A stretch of 64,000 nucleotides of DNA, taken from contig CAVWGE010000003.1 in assembly GCA_963754385.1 (NCBI GenBank), positions 62,001 to 126,000 of the forward strand, given 5' to 3'. A program made the position numbers and the translations under genes. The notes under the pieces were generated by a model. It was not told the DNA's origin and did no database searches. It was given only the letters and a program-made list of their open reading frames with translations. Shown one piece after another: positions 18,340 to 26,557 of this stretch (positions within the stretch are counted from its first letter, which is position 1; the number at the start of each line of letters is the position of its first letter). Source of the DNA: 9FT-COMBO-48-23 sp963754385 (lineage in GTDB: Bacteria; Chloroflexota; Dehalococcoidia; GIF9; UBA5629).

Positions 18340-19488
18340 CTAGCTTACTTTGATTACTTTCTCTGCCACCATACCTTTTCCTGCTTGAAGCGGTTTCTCT
18401 AAGCTACCTATTATGGGTTCACCACCCATCGGAATCCATGTCTCATCTAAATCAGGACAAATCAGCCTTATGGCCGATTCCTCTGACGAGAGATAGAGCA
18501 TCTGATTCTTTATACCTGCAGTCAGAGGACGCAGCCTAATCCTGTCGGTAATCCCAATCATCTCACCTTGATGGGCAATAATTACGGTGAAGGGCCCGTT
18601 TAACAAGAGGCTGCCATACACCTGCCGCAAAGCCCGGAGAAGCTCCTGTTCTTTTAGAGGACGGCGCTCTATATCACCCCAAAAAGGAGGTGCCAGTATC
18701 TTAGCCACCACCTCAATGGGAAGACCATGTTTCCGAATTAAAAGGTCGACAGCATAGGCCACCACCTCAGTATCAGTCTGCAGAGTACAATGATAGCCGA
18801 ATTGCTCCAGATAACGCCGGTTTATTCCGTAGGATGAGATTTCACCGTTATGAACTACTGTCCAGTCAAGGATGTTAAATGGATGCGCTCCACCCCACCA
18901 ACCAGGAGTATTGGTGGGAAACCTGCCATGTGCTGTCCACAAGTATCCTTCATAGTCTTGCAGGCAAAAATATTCACCTATCTCCTCAGGATAGCCTACT
19001 CCCTTAAACACACCCATATTCTTGCCGCTGGAAAAAACAAAGGTATCTTTGATGCCAGTGTTAATATTCATGACCCTATCCACAACATAGTCATCATCTG
19101 ATTGTCTATCGGATTCCTGACGGTTTACCTCCAAGAAATAGCGCCACACCAAAGGCGGATTCACGATAGCCGTCGTCGGCCGTGTGGGTACTTCTTCGGC
19201 GCTAACAACTTGAAATCGCTGTTTAAGAAAATCCTCTGTTTCCGCCTTTCCCTCGTGGCTCAGATACATCACATGGAAAGCGTAGAGGTCAGCATATTCT
19301 GGGTATAATCCATAAATGGCAAATCCACCGCCAAGTCCATTACCGCGAACATGCATATTGGCGATAGCCCTTATCACGTCTCTTCCTGAGAAACTCTTAC
19401 CCGTAGTGTCCATCATCCCGAAAATTGAGCAGGCATCGATAACCTTGCCATCACAGTGAGGGTTATTAGTCCTAACAATGTCTATCAT
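18340..19488 (-). CDS. Class II glutamine amidotransferase subunit of glutamate synthase
   Basis: 382 residues of the N-terminal-nucleophile amidotransferase fold. LWTAHGRFPTNTPGWWGGAH, VVHNGEISSYGINRRYLE and LQTDTEVVAYAVDLL are the usual glutamine-site and oxyanion segments. The expected nucleophile is Cys20 in DACSIFGMMD, so the 19 preceding residues would have to be removed after translation. It would supply ammonia to the FMN subunit. Assignment to glutamate synthase, and not to amidophosphoribosyl transfer, rests on the missing phosphoribosyltransferase domain and on the operon. Confidence 0.87.
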   Translation of the reverse strand: MIDIVRTNNPHCDGKVIDACSIFGMMDTTGKSFSGRDVIRAIANMHVRGNGLGGGFAIYGLYPEYADLYAFHVMYLSHEGKAETEDFLKQRFQVVSAEEVPTRPTTAIVNPPLVWRYFLEVNRQESDRQSDDDYVVDRVMNINTGIKDTFVFSSGKNMGVFKGVGYPEEIGEYFCLQDYEGYLWTAHGRFPTNTPGWWGGAHPFNILDWTVVHNGEISSYGINRRYLEQFGYHCTLQTDTEVVAYAVDLLIRKHGLPIEVVAKILAPPFWGDIERRPLKEQELLRALRQVYGSLLLNGPFTVIIAHQGEMIGITDRIRLRPLTAGIKNQMLYLSSEESAIRLICPDLDETWIPMGGEPIIGSLEKPLQAGKGMVAEKVIKVS

Positions 19489-19511
19489 CTCAACTCTCCG
19501 TAACCGTACAT

Positions 19512-20852
19512 TTATTCGCTGGATATAGGCTCTTCAGCCTTGGCGGGCATACCAAACGCAGATGCCGAACCGGATGGCACTGCTCCCAGGCGTTCCTGCC
19601 ACAGTTCCCTTGGCAGATATGCCAGACCGAAGTCATCAGCCAAAAGCGATTGCCTAAAATTGCTCACATTAACCCGGTCTCTCATCAAACTGAAAATCAT
19701 GCCGGATTTCTCTATGTCCTTAACAAAAACCATCCCCATCACAAGGTCATCACCAAGGACAATTTTCTGATATGCACCATTACTTCGCTGGCTAACTACT
19801 TCCCAGTGTCTATCGTCCGGGGGAACAACTACGCCGGCAGTGGCAATATCAAGCCCAAAATAGTTGAGCGAATTCATAGCTGTACCACCACGGTATTCAG
19901 TCCGGGTGCCTGCCATGTTAAAGCCAGCGACTCTGCCTCCAATATACGCATTTGGCCATATAGGCGTAAGACGGTTTGCACCGTAAATGAAATCATAGGC
20001 TTCAGCTGCATCTCCACAAGCATGGACACCGGGATAACTTGTAGACATATAGCGGTCTACCACTATGCCCCGGTTTACCTTTATATCGGTACCGGATACA
20101 AGTTCAGTACGCGGCAATACACCAATGGCTATAATTACCAGGTCGCAGCTAATTCTCTCGCCGTTATCTAAGATTGCCCCATCCACGTATTCCTCACCAG
20201 TGACCTCAGTTACAGTTTGATTGGTTATGACTCTAACGCCCGCTTGCTTAAGAGTTTCTTCAACGATGGCGGATGCCGTTTCATCGAGTATTGTATTCAA
20301 CACCCGGTCCTTCATCTCGACGGCTGTGACAGCAACTCCTCGCTTGATTAGTGCTTCGGTCACACTAATGCCTATAAGCCCACCACCTATAACCAAAGCC
20401 TGACTGCCATTTTCCATAAACTCATCGATTGCTATGGCATCTTTCATGGTTAAGAATGTGAAAACACCTTTCTTGTCAACTCCCTTCATCCTGGGAACTA
20501 TCGGTACCCCACCTGTGGCAACCAATAGCTTCTTCCATACAATTTGCTCGCCATCTTCTAGCTGGGCAATTCGTCTATCCAGCTTCAGGCTCTCCACCTT
20601 CCTACCTAACAGGAGGTCAATGTCGTTTCGGCTGTAGAAATCAGCCGGGCGAAACAACATGCCATCTATACCGCGCTCACCAGCCAAATACTTCGAGATG
20701 AGAGGACGAGAATATGCTTGATAAGGCTCATCAGAGACTATTGTTATGGAATTCGTCTTATCTACCTCGCGTATAGCTTCAGCAGCTCCTATACCACCGG
20801 CTGAGTTGCCTATAATTAAGTATTCGGTTCTAATTGCCTTTCTATTCCCCAT
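19512..20852 (-). CDS. NAD(P)/FAD-dependent oxidoreductase (NirB/rubredoxin-reductase-like)
   Basis: 446 residues with two dinucleotide-binding folds: FAD site IIGNSAGGIGAAEAIRE near the N-terminus, NAD(P) site ALVIGGGLIGISVTEALIKRG near 150, and the FAD closing motif GVHACGDAAEAYDF near 280. The family includes NirB N-termini, rubredoxin reductases and similar electron carriers. In this operon it most likely passes electrons from NAD(P)H, perhaps via the ferredoxin at 21502-21966, to the glutamate synthase core, replacing the usual GltD. That role is inferred from position. The start is 1 bp after the hisH stop. Confidence 0.85.
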   Translation of the reverse strand: MGNRKAIRTEYLIIGNSAGGIGAAEAIREVDKTNSITIVSDEPYQAYSRPLISKYLAGERGIDGMLFRPADFYSRNDIDLLLGRKVESLKLDRRIAQLEDGEQIVWKKLLVATGGVPIVPRMKGVDKKGVFTFLTMKDAIAIDEFMENGSQALVIGGGLIGISVTEALIKRGVAVTAVEMKDRVLNTILDETASAIVEETLKQAGVRVITNQTVTEVTGEEYVDGAILDNGERISCDLVIIAIGVLPRTELVSGTDIKVNRGIVVDRYMSTSYPGVHACGDAAEAYDFIYGANRLTPIWPNAYIGGRVAGFNMAGTRTEYRGGTAMNSLNYFGLDIATAGVVVPPDDRHWEVVSQRSNGAYQKIVLGDDLVMGMVFVKDIEKSGMIFSLMRDRVNVSNFRQSLLADDFGLAYLPRELWQERLGAVPSGSASAFGMPAKAEEPISSE

Positions 20853-20853
20853 A

Positions 20854-21471
20854 TTATCCTTCCTTGCTGAGCGCCATTTCTAGAAAGTTAGAGTACATCC
20901 TTAAACCCCAGTTGCCGCTTTTTTCAGGGTGGAACTGAGTTGCCACCAGATTATCTTTAATGGCTACACTACACATCGATACGCCGTAGTCTGTTGTGCC
21001 AGCTACAACCGATATGTCTTCCGGGTCAACATAGTAGCTATGAACAAAGTAAAAGTTGGCTTCATCCGGTATCCCCTTAAAGAGAGGATGCCTGACCTGC
21101 TGTTTGACCTGGTTCCAACCCATGTGAGGAACCTTAAGTCCACCGGGGAATCTCTTTACAGTTCCAGGGACTATTCCCAAGCATCTGTGCCACCCACCTT
21201 CCTCAGTACCGGAAAAGAGAAGCTGCAACCCCACACAAACAGCGAATAGCGGCCGTTTCTCATAAATCAACTGGCGAATCACATCGACCATACCGGTTGC
21301 CTCTAAATTCACCATTACATCGCCTGCAGCACCAACGCCTGGCAGGATAACAGCAGTAGAACTGAGTACGTCGCCTGGTCTATCAGTAACATTCGGCTGA
21401 TAGCCCAGCTTTGTAATTGCATTAGCAACACTACCCAGATTCCCTGCACCGTAGTCGATTATGGCAATCAT
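20854..21471 (-). CDS. hisH: Imidazole glycerol phosphate synthase, glutaminase subunit
   Basis: 205 residues, a complete class I amidotransferase of the HisH group. It begins IAIIDYGAGNLGSVANA, has the oxyanion-strand ILPGVGAAGD, the nucleophile in FAVCVGLQLLF (commonly CLGMQ), HMGWNQV, FVHSYYVDP and the catalytic pair in TQFHPEKS. It produces ammonia for HisF. It is second in an operon otherwise devoted to glutamate synthase, after the ferredoxin gene. Confidence 0.95.
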   Translation of the reverse strand: MIAIIDYGAGNLGSVANAITKLGYQPNVTDRPGDVLSSTAVILPGVGAAGDVMVNLEATGMVDVIRQLIYEKRPLFAVCVGLQLLFSGTEEGGWHRCLGIVPGTVKRFPGGLKVPHMGWNQVKQQVRHPLFKGIPDEANFYFVHSYYVDPEDISVVAGTTDYGVSMCSVAIKDNLVATQFHPEKSGNWGLRMYSNFLEMALSKEG

Positions 21472-21501
21472 TTCAGTTCTTTCTCCCTAGAACATCAAAC
21501 A

Positions 21502-21966
21502 TCAATTTCGAACAAGTTGCCCGGCTTTGCCATCCTCCGCAAATACAAGCGCCTCATTTGGGCAATTAGCCACACAGGCTGGCACGTCACTCCCGGGACA
21601 CAGGTCACACTTCGCCACAACCTTTCTATCCCTATCCCGAGTCAGTGCCCCATTAGGGCAGGCTACTATACATGTCCAACAACCTATGCACTTTTCAGCA
21701 TCAACAGCTATCGCTCCAGTGGCTTCATCTCTATGCATGGCACCAGTAAGGCAAGAGTAAACACACCAGGGCTCATCGCAATGGCGACACTGAAGAGAAA
21801 AAGACACCTCACCATTTCTTTCCACACGAATACGGGGCAAAGAGCGGGGAATTTCTCTCTTAAACGCTTTTATAATATCTCGCGTCTCTGAATGCTCAGT
21901 CAAGCAGTAAACCCGGCAAAGCCCACAGCCCATGCAGGCCTCTTCTTTTACGTACACTCGCTTCAT
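21502..21966 (-). CDS. 4Fe-4S ferredoxin-type electron carrier, first gene of the glutamate synthase operon
   Basis: 154 residues with four cysteine clusters: CMGCGLCRVYC, CRHCDEPWCVYSC, CIGCWTCIVACP and CDLCPGSDVPACVANCP. The arrangement is like the iron-sulfur subunits of DMSO-reductase-type and related oxidoreductases, able to hold up to four clusters. No signal peptide. It is preceded by a consensus promoter with a 36-bp palindrome across the start region. It probably feeds electrons to the synthase with the FAD protein two genes downstream. Confidence 0.85.
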   Translation of the reverse strand: MKRVYVKEEACMGCGLCRVYCLTEHSETRDIIKAFKREIPRSLPRIRVERNGEVSFSLQCRHCDEPWCVYSCLTGAMHRDEATGAIAVDAEKCIGCWTCIVACPNGALTRDRDRKVVAKCDLCPGSDVPACVANCPNEALVFAEDGKAGQLVRN

Positions 21967-21980
21967 CTTCGTATTCCTCT

Positions 21981-22016
21981 ATATGGTATACGGTAACCAC
22001 TTACCGTATACCATAT
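21981..22016. promoter_or_regulatory. 36-bp perfect palindrome, candidate repressor operator
   Basis: Two 16-base arms (ATATGGTATACGGTAA and its exact complement) flank CCAC. The palindrome starts inside the -10 hexamer of the minus-strand promoter and covers the expected transcription start, a classic repressor position. Its core, GGTA-N6-TACC, has the same geometry as the GGAA-N6-TTCC operator of Methanococcus NrpR but with different bases. An NrpR paralogue is encoded in this operon. Confidence 0.7.
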
Positions 22017-22041
22017 TAACATATTATATTCCTGATGTCAA
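22013..22041 (-). promoter_or_regulatory. Consensus promoter of the glutamate synthase operon
   Basis: On the minus strand TTGACA (22041-22036) and TAATAT (22018-22013) are separated by exactly 17 bases. This is the best sigma-70-type match in the nitrogen block. Transcription would start near 22006, inside the palindrome, about 40 bases before the ferredoxin ATG. Confidence 0.8.
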
Positions 22042-22201
22042 GACCACGTAGTACGGCCAGCTTACAGAAGGATCAGGCTGAAACTAGAGGAACCCCTGCA
22101 CTTGAGGTTACTTAATTGCCAGAGGTCTGATAAACGATAGGCGATATGGCGAGGCCAAAACTTAGGATGAAAGCTCTTTTCCCCGCCTAGTGAGCCTACC
22201 A

Positions 22202-23017
22202 TCACGAAACATCTACTAGCGAAGAGAGGCGATCGATAGTATTCTCTACAGCTTCCCCATTGTCAATTGAGATTTCAATGGCTCCCTGGGGACACGCATC
22301 AACACACCTGCCACAACCCCGACAGGCATCGCTTCTAACAGCATGATTGCCAACCAGACAAATGGCATCTACAAAGCACACGCCTTGAGTACAAGTCCCA
22401 CAGCCCACACACTTCTCGGTAACCGTGATGTTAACGCCCGGCATCTTCGTAGTCCTATCGCCGATTTGAGGAGCAATGTTCGGCAGTATCCGCCACAAAC
22501 AGCAGCAAGGGCAACAGTTGCAGACGGTAAGAAGCTTATTACCCGGACCGACACCGAGCCAGATTCGGTCCAGCTTGTTGCGACCTATCAGATGAACCAG
22601 ACCAGCTTCACGACAACGTTTCACGTGGTCGTGCGCCTCCTCCTTCGTCACACGCCGCCCCAGCTTCGGATTGATGCCCAATGCCGCTTCTCCAAGAAAA
22701 AGACACCCCAGGGTAACCGGATAATCTTTGCACTTAGAGGCATCGCGGCAGAGGCAGGTGTTCATAATCCAATGATAATTGGCTTTCTCAATAAAATGCT
22801 CCACCACCTGAGAGGGTAATACCATCTGGTCTGGCACACTGACCGGCTTGTTTATCCGAATCACCCGGTCATTGGGCAGATAGACTATATCGTCACCATC
22901 GAAAAACCCGCGGTCAATGGCCTTGCCGATTATCGGCACCCTGGTCAACTTAGCAAAAAGAAAGCGGCCCGGAAAACCCAACTTAATGAGTTCTACGAAC
23001 CACAATGGTCTCCCCAT
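22202..23017 (-). CDS. 4Fe-4S ferredoxin-domain protein of unknown function
   Basis: 271 residues. The last third holds two 4Fe-4S motifs, CVGCGTCTQGVC and CRGCGRCVDACP. The middle has further cysteine groups (NTCLCRDASKC and CNCCPCCCLWR) that could bind metal. The N-terminal part has no recognised domain and no signal peptide. Proteins of this shape are scattered in anaerobes with no assigned function that I know. It is separated from the glutamate synthase operon by 235 bp and that operon's own promoter. Confidence 0.8.
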   Translation of the reverse strand: MGRPLWFVELIKLGFPGRFLFAKLTRVPIIGKAIDRGFFDGDDIVYLPNDRVIRINKPVSVPDQMVLPSQVVEHFIEKANYHWIMNTCLCRDASKCKDYPVTLGCLFLGEAALGINPKLGRRVTKEEAHDHVKRCREAGLVHLIGRNKLDRIWLGVGPGNKLLTVCNCCPCCCLWRILPNIAPQIGDRTTKMPGVNITVTEKCVGCGTCTQGVCFVDAICLVGNHAVRSDACRGCGRCVDACPQGAIEISIDNGEAVENTIDRLSSLVDVS

Positions 23018-23134
23018 GGCTACATCAACCTATAGAGCAAGTAGCCCATCAAACAGCTGAATTTAATACTGAAGGGCTGAGCATCTCCATATCAAAGACA
23101 CCCAGCCCTTCAAAAGTCCTAACTACCTACAACC

Positions 23135-23275
23135 TTAGCTCTTACCTATTCTGAACATCTTGGTCCCGCACACGGGGCATACACCCTGGGTTGCCGGCTT
23201 GCCATTCTTCATCTTTATGCCTCTGGCATCTTTCATTTCCCTCTTGGTGCGGCACTTCATGCAGTATGCTTGCAT
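23135..23275 (-). CDS. Small zinc-ribbon protein (DUF5679-like)
   Basis: A 46-codon ORF: it begins MQAYCMKCRTKREMKD, has the second pair in GVCPVCGTKMFRIGKS, and so has two CxxC knuckles 28 residues apart, one zinc ribbon. The ribosome site AGGAGGT lies 4 bases before the ATG, which strongly supports translation. Tiny proteins of this type are often annotated DUF5679; the role is unknown. The region after the stop contains a GAAGGGCTG / CAGCCCTTC inverted repeat with a long loop but no clear T-tract. Confidence 0.85.
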   Translation of the reverse strand: MQAYCMKCRTKREMKDARGIKMKNGKPATQGVCPVCGTKMFRIGKS

Positions 23276-23399
23276 TTTCTACCTCCTTTTGGGATACACA
23301 ATAAACCATCACGAGTAAAATGTCAATAGTACCAAGGTCACCTACAAGCTAAAATTCTTGATTTTATATTACTGTCGCTTAACCGCTATCTATCTTCAA

Positions 23400-23481
23400 T
23401 GGGGAAGAGGGGACTCGAACCCCTACGCCTTGCGGCACATGATCCTAAATCATGCTCGTCTGCCAGTTCCGACACTTCCCC
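23400..23481 (-). tRNA. tRNA-Leu (anticodon TAG)
   Basis: Reading the minus strand, a 7-bp acceptor stem (GGGGAAG with CTTCCCC), D-arm, anticodon loop TTTAGGA giving anticodon TAG, a class II variable arm (TGCCGCAAGGCG) and the TpsiC arm GGGGTTCGAGTCCCC are all visible. The discriminator is A and CCA is not encoded. The long variable arm and the anticodon agree on leucine (CUA codons). Confidence 0.96.
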
Positions 23482-24041
23482 AGATATAAAATCAGCCAAT
23501 ATTGTAGCATTTCCAAACGTGGTTTGCTTAAGAACTTAGCACTAGCCGGTCTGCCTTCTCTGTTGTTTCCCTCTTCTCTCATAGTTCAAGCTCAAGACAA
23601 CCCAGTCACGGCCTAGTCATTAGTGTCCTCCAGGCATCCTATGCCATAGGCTACACTGCAAAAATTTTCAAATTTTCTGCTCTAAGCCCTACATAGACTA
23701 AACTTCTGGTCATTTCCAGCGTTTTACTAATTGGGCAGCACATTGCCCCCTCCCCCTATACTCATGAAGAAGCCGGCGCAGTGACCAGCGCCGGCTTCTC
23801 ATCTTTTTTACCTCCTCTTTTGGTTCTCCCTCGCTTATGACCGGATATTACAAGTTTGTATATGCAGTAGAAGTTAAAATGCACCACTTATTCTATTTTA
23901 GATAGCTGAAGATATAATTACAATCTGATAAACTTGAAGGAGAAACTGGGCAAAAAACCATAACTAAACAAAGTGAGTTCATCTGCGTTATAATAATGAT
24001 AGAGCACCAACAGGCTAAATAAAAGCAGGGAGGTAAACATA
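23482..24041. other. Intergenic region between tRNA-Leu and the chagasin-like gene
   Basis: I see no ORF with coding character here. It holds a strong plus-strand terminator at 23768-23805 with no evident gene before it, and a TATAAT hexamer near 23990 that could serve the downstream gene. The stretch 23500-23760 is unexplained. Confidence 0.5.
23768..23805 (+). terminator. Strong intrinsic terminator without an upstream gene
   Basis: A 12-bp perfect GC-rich stem (AGAAGCCGGCGC with GCGCCGGCTTCT, loop of 8) is followed by CATCTTTTTT on the plus strand. On the minus strand no T-tract follows. No plus-strand gene ends before it, so it may end a small RNA. Confidence 0.75.
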
Positions 24042-24458
24042 ATGAAGCTAAAGACAATTATACTATCCGTCTTGCTCACCATGTCATTGTGTCTCGCATC
24101 CTGCTTAGCAGCAGCATTTATACAAGTTTCCTGCGATGACTTCGGTAAGCAACAGCACGTCAGCAAAGCAGTCAATGTTGCTGTTGGCGATACATTCGCA
24201 GTGACATTGTGCTCCAATGCTACAACTGGCTTCCAGTGGCCCGAGTCAGCGCAAATCAGCGACCCGACTGTAGTACAGCAAACAGACCACAAATTTGTGT
24301 CTCCTGGCACAGGGTTTGTAGGAGCTCCAGGCAAGGAAGTATGGACTTTTAAAGCGCTCAAGAAGGGCACGAGCACTGTGTCCCTGGAATACAGCCGACC
24401 CTGGGAAGGCGGTGAGAAGGGAGAATGGACATTCAACCTCACCGTCGTTGTCAAATAG
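24042..24458 (+). CDS. Chagasin-family (I42) cysteine protease inhibitor, lipoprotein
   Basis: 138 residues. The N-terminus is a lipoprotein-type signal (MKLKTIILSVLLTMSL, then LASC), so the mature protein is probably lipid-anchored outside. The three inhibitor loops of the chagasin family are present in order: NATTGFQW, GAPGKEVWTF and YSRPWEGG. Chagasins block papain-like cysteine proteases. It has an AGGGAGG-type ribosome site and stands alone, with no protease gene nearby. The target is unknown. Confidence 0.9.
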   Translation: MKLKTIILSVLLTMSLCLASCLAAAFIQVSCDDFGKQQHVSKAVNVAVGDTFAVTLCSNATTGFQWPESAQISDPTVVQQTDHKFVSPGTGFVGAPGKEVWTFKALKKGTSTVSLEYSRPWEGGEKGEWTFNLTVVVK

Positions 24459-24646
24459 AGTCCACCTGACATAAACTGGCCAGGCTGTCTGTATCTATGA
24501 GTGATTGTCAATAAACCAGATACATACAGCCTCTACAGGACATATTCAGCACAAGGCACAGCCCACCGGAGATTCGTTAAGCTACCGACAAACGACTAGC
24601 TGCAGCGCACTCGCGGACACTGCAACTTCAAATCTCTCTGTGTCTG

Positions 24647-25126
24647 CTATTGCTGAGGCGGAGGTGGTGTAGGGACAGCAGGCATCCAGTCTTGTGATGG
24701 ACCGCTGGCATGCTGCTCTGTATCTCCACCAGTTACAAGTGGTCCACATTGTTGCCAACAATTGCTGCATCCTGCCCACCAGCCATCCCGCCAGCCGTAC
24801 ACCCATCCATTGTACCACCCCTGATTGTAGCCTTTGTTGTAGCCTGCCTGTTCGCCTTCCTGCTCACCTGATTGGTACGATTGATGGGCATCCATCTGGC
24901 CTTTGTTATACCCATCATCATAACCAGCCTTTTGTCCGTCGGCATAACCTTTTGACTGACCATCGTTATACCCCTTATCATAGCCTGTCTTCTCTCCATC
25001 CTGTGTGCCCTTGTCATAGCCGGTTTGATAACCAGCAGCGTCGCCTTACTTATAAGCGACAAACCCACCTCCAATAGCCAGAATAACCAGCACCACTATG
25101 ATTGCAATCACAACGCCAGTTTTCAT
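24647..25126 (-). pseudogene. Membrane-anchored GY-repeat protein interrupted by an in-frame TAA
   Basis: From the ATG at 25126 the frame encodes a membrane anchor (MKTGVVIAIIVVLVILAIGG... to AYK, 26 residues), then TAA at 25048-25046. The same frame then stays open for 132 more codons as a tandem repeat of short units such as GYDKG, GYNDG, GYADG and GYNKG, turning Trp-rich, and ending in PTPPPPQQ. The continuity of frame on both sides suggests a single nonsense change in one 158-residue protein. It lies 12 bp after xth on the same strand. The downstream part could be translated alone from the Met at 24895 (82 residues), but that would have no anchor. Confidence 0.65.
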
Positions 25127-25138
25127 CCGTCACCTACT

Positions 25139-25918
25139 TTAGCTTGCCGTTTTTAATATTATTCCCACAGGACAATGGTCAGAACCTGTTACTTCAGACA
25201 TTATAAAGGCACTCGAAACCATTGGTAATAGACTCTCTGTTACAAAAAAGTAATCGATTCTCCAGCCCACATTTCTTTCCCTGGCCCTCGTTTTCATGTC
25301 CCACCATGTGTAATTGTTCGGCTCCTTGTTAAAGTGCCGGAAGGTGTCGATATAACCATGAGCCACGAACTTGTCCAGCCAGGCTCTTTCAATGGGCAAG
25401 AAGCCTGAGGTGTTTGCATTCTCTTTCGGCCTGGCTAAATCTATTTCCTTATGAGCTGTGTTGAAATCGCCGCAGATAATCAATTTGTTTCCCTTTGCCT
25501 TCAGAGAGTCCACAAACTTGAGGAAAGCCTCGTAAAAATCCATCTTGTACTTCAACCGCTCCTCACCCATTTTACCATTCGGGAAATACACATTCATTAG
25601 AAAGAACTCAGTATATTCAGTTACTATGACCCTGCCTTCTAAATCGAACTCCGCACCCTCAAAGCCATATCTTACAGCGACAGGCTCCGTCTTTGTGAAT
25701 ATGGCAACACCGCCATAGCCTTTTCTTTCCGGGTGATTCCAGTATGCGTGATATCCTTGTGGCTCACGCAGTTCTTTATCAAGCTGTTCGGGATGCGCCT
25801 TCGTCTCCTGAAGGCAAAGAATGTCTGGAGATCCTTTATACATCCACTCCAGAAACCCTCTACCCCTCACCGCTCTGATTCCATTAACGTTCCAGCACAA
25901 TATCTTCACTTCTGCCAT
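25139..25918 (-). CDS. xth: Exodeoxyribonuclease III / AP endonuclease
   Basis: 259 residues of the Xth/ExoA family. Catalytic and metal residues are in LCWNVNGIRA, LCLQETKA, the LICGDFNTAH loop, WRIDYFF and the terminal GSDHCPVGI. The enzyme cuts DNA at abasic sites and trims 3' ends in base-excision repair. Length is normal and no motif is missing. The ribosome site is weak. The broken GY-repeat gene follows directly. Confidence 0.96.
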   Translation of the reverse strand: MAEVKILCWNVNGIRAVRGRGFLEWMYKGSPDILCLQETKAHPEQLDKELREPQGYHAYWNHPERKGYGGVAIFTKTEPVAVRYGFEGAEFDLEGRVIVTEYTEFFLMNVYFPNGKMGEERLKYKMDFYEAFLKFVDSLKAKGNKLIICGDFNTAHKEIDLARPKENANTSGFLPIERAWLDKFVAHGYIDTFRHFNKEPNNYTWWDMKTRARERNVGWRIDYFFVTESLLPMVSSAFIMSEVTGSDHCPVGIILKTAS

Positions 25919-25949
25919 AAGTTATACTCTTATAAACTCACCAGAATCA

Positions 25950-26177
25950 TCACCACTTTGAGCCTATACCATTACACTCAGGACATGGCCTCCAACCTCC
26001 GCTACCAGCTCGCACACGCCCGTTACCTTGACAGCAAGAACATAGTCCGGCATCACTCGGCACCAGATTATAACCTCTTTGGTTGCACACCGGACACGGC
26101 TCAGGTGCGGAAGGCCCTTCCGGACCTGGTGCTGAACCTTGCCCATGACAATAAGGACAACGCTTCCTCAACATCAT
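25950..26177 (-). CDS. Small DnaJ-type cysteine-rich zinc-finger protein
   Basis: 75 residues with four CxxCxGxG-like knuckles: CPYCHGQG, CPVCNQRG, CSCCQGNG and CPECNGIG. This is the repeat of the DnaJ central zinc domain, without the J domain or the substrate-binding domains. An AGGAG ribosome site lies 8 bases before the first ATG. It may act as a free-standing zinc or thiol module. Function is unknown. Confidence 0.75.
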   Translation of the reverse strand: MMLRKRCPYCHGQGSAPGPEGPSAPEPCPVCNQRGYNLVPSDAGLCSCCQGNGRVRAGSGGWRPCPECNGIGSKW

Positions 26178-26235
26178 CTGCGTACTCCTTAGACCACAAT
26201 CTCTCTTAGCATGAAAATCCGACTCTCCTGCCAGA

Positions 26236-26469
26236 TTAAAATCTCACCAGCTTAGTTGTCTTGCGCCAAACCAATCTATTAGCACTGAACGACCTTAGTT
26301 TATCGTAGGCTGTCTTCTCATCCATTTGCATTGCATCGGCAAATTGTTCCACCGTTGCCCCCTCCGCCATGCGCAGGTATTCAAGCATGTTCGCTTCCAG
26401 CTCATTGCCCGCCTTCCTGAGCACCGGTATTGCTTTCCTACCGTATTGAGTTAAGACGTATAACTCCAT
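26236..26469 (-). CDS. Small winged-helix protein
   Basis: 77 residues that fit a single winged helix-turn-helix: helices at NELEANMLEYLRMAEG and TVEQFADAMQM, a recognition helix at DEKTAYDKLRSFSANRL, and a C-terminal wing (VWRKTTKLVRF). The ribosome site AGGAG precedes the ATG. It may be a small DNA-binding regulator. No partner gene identifies its targets. Confidence 0.7.
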   Translation of the reverse strand: MELYVLTQYGRKAIPVLRKAGNELEANMLEYLRMAEGATVEQFADAMQMDEKTAYDKLRSFSANRLVWRKTTKLVRF

Positions 26470-26557
26470 TTAGCCCACTCCTGCTCTCGCTTTATCCTAA
26501 ACTCGATTGTACAACAATCATAAAACTATGTCACTGCGTTGAAGGTCAATTACCGAC

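Noticed and set aside
25046..25048. Recoding of the TAA as selenocysteine
   Set aside because: Selenocysteine uses UGA; this is TAA.
24694..25077. Plus-strand and other-frame ORFs over the GY-repeat gene
   Set aside because: They are frame shadows of the repeat; their translations are low-complexity with no start support.
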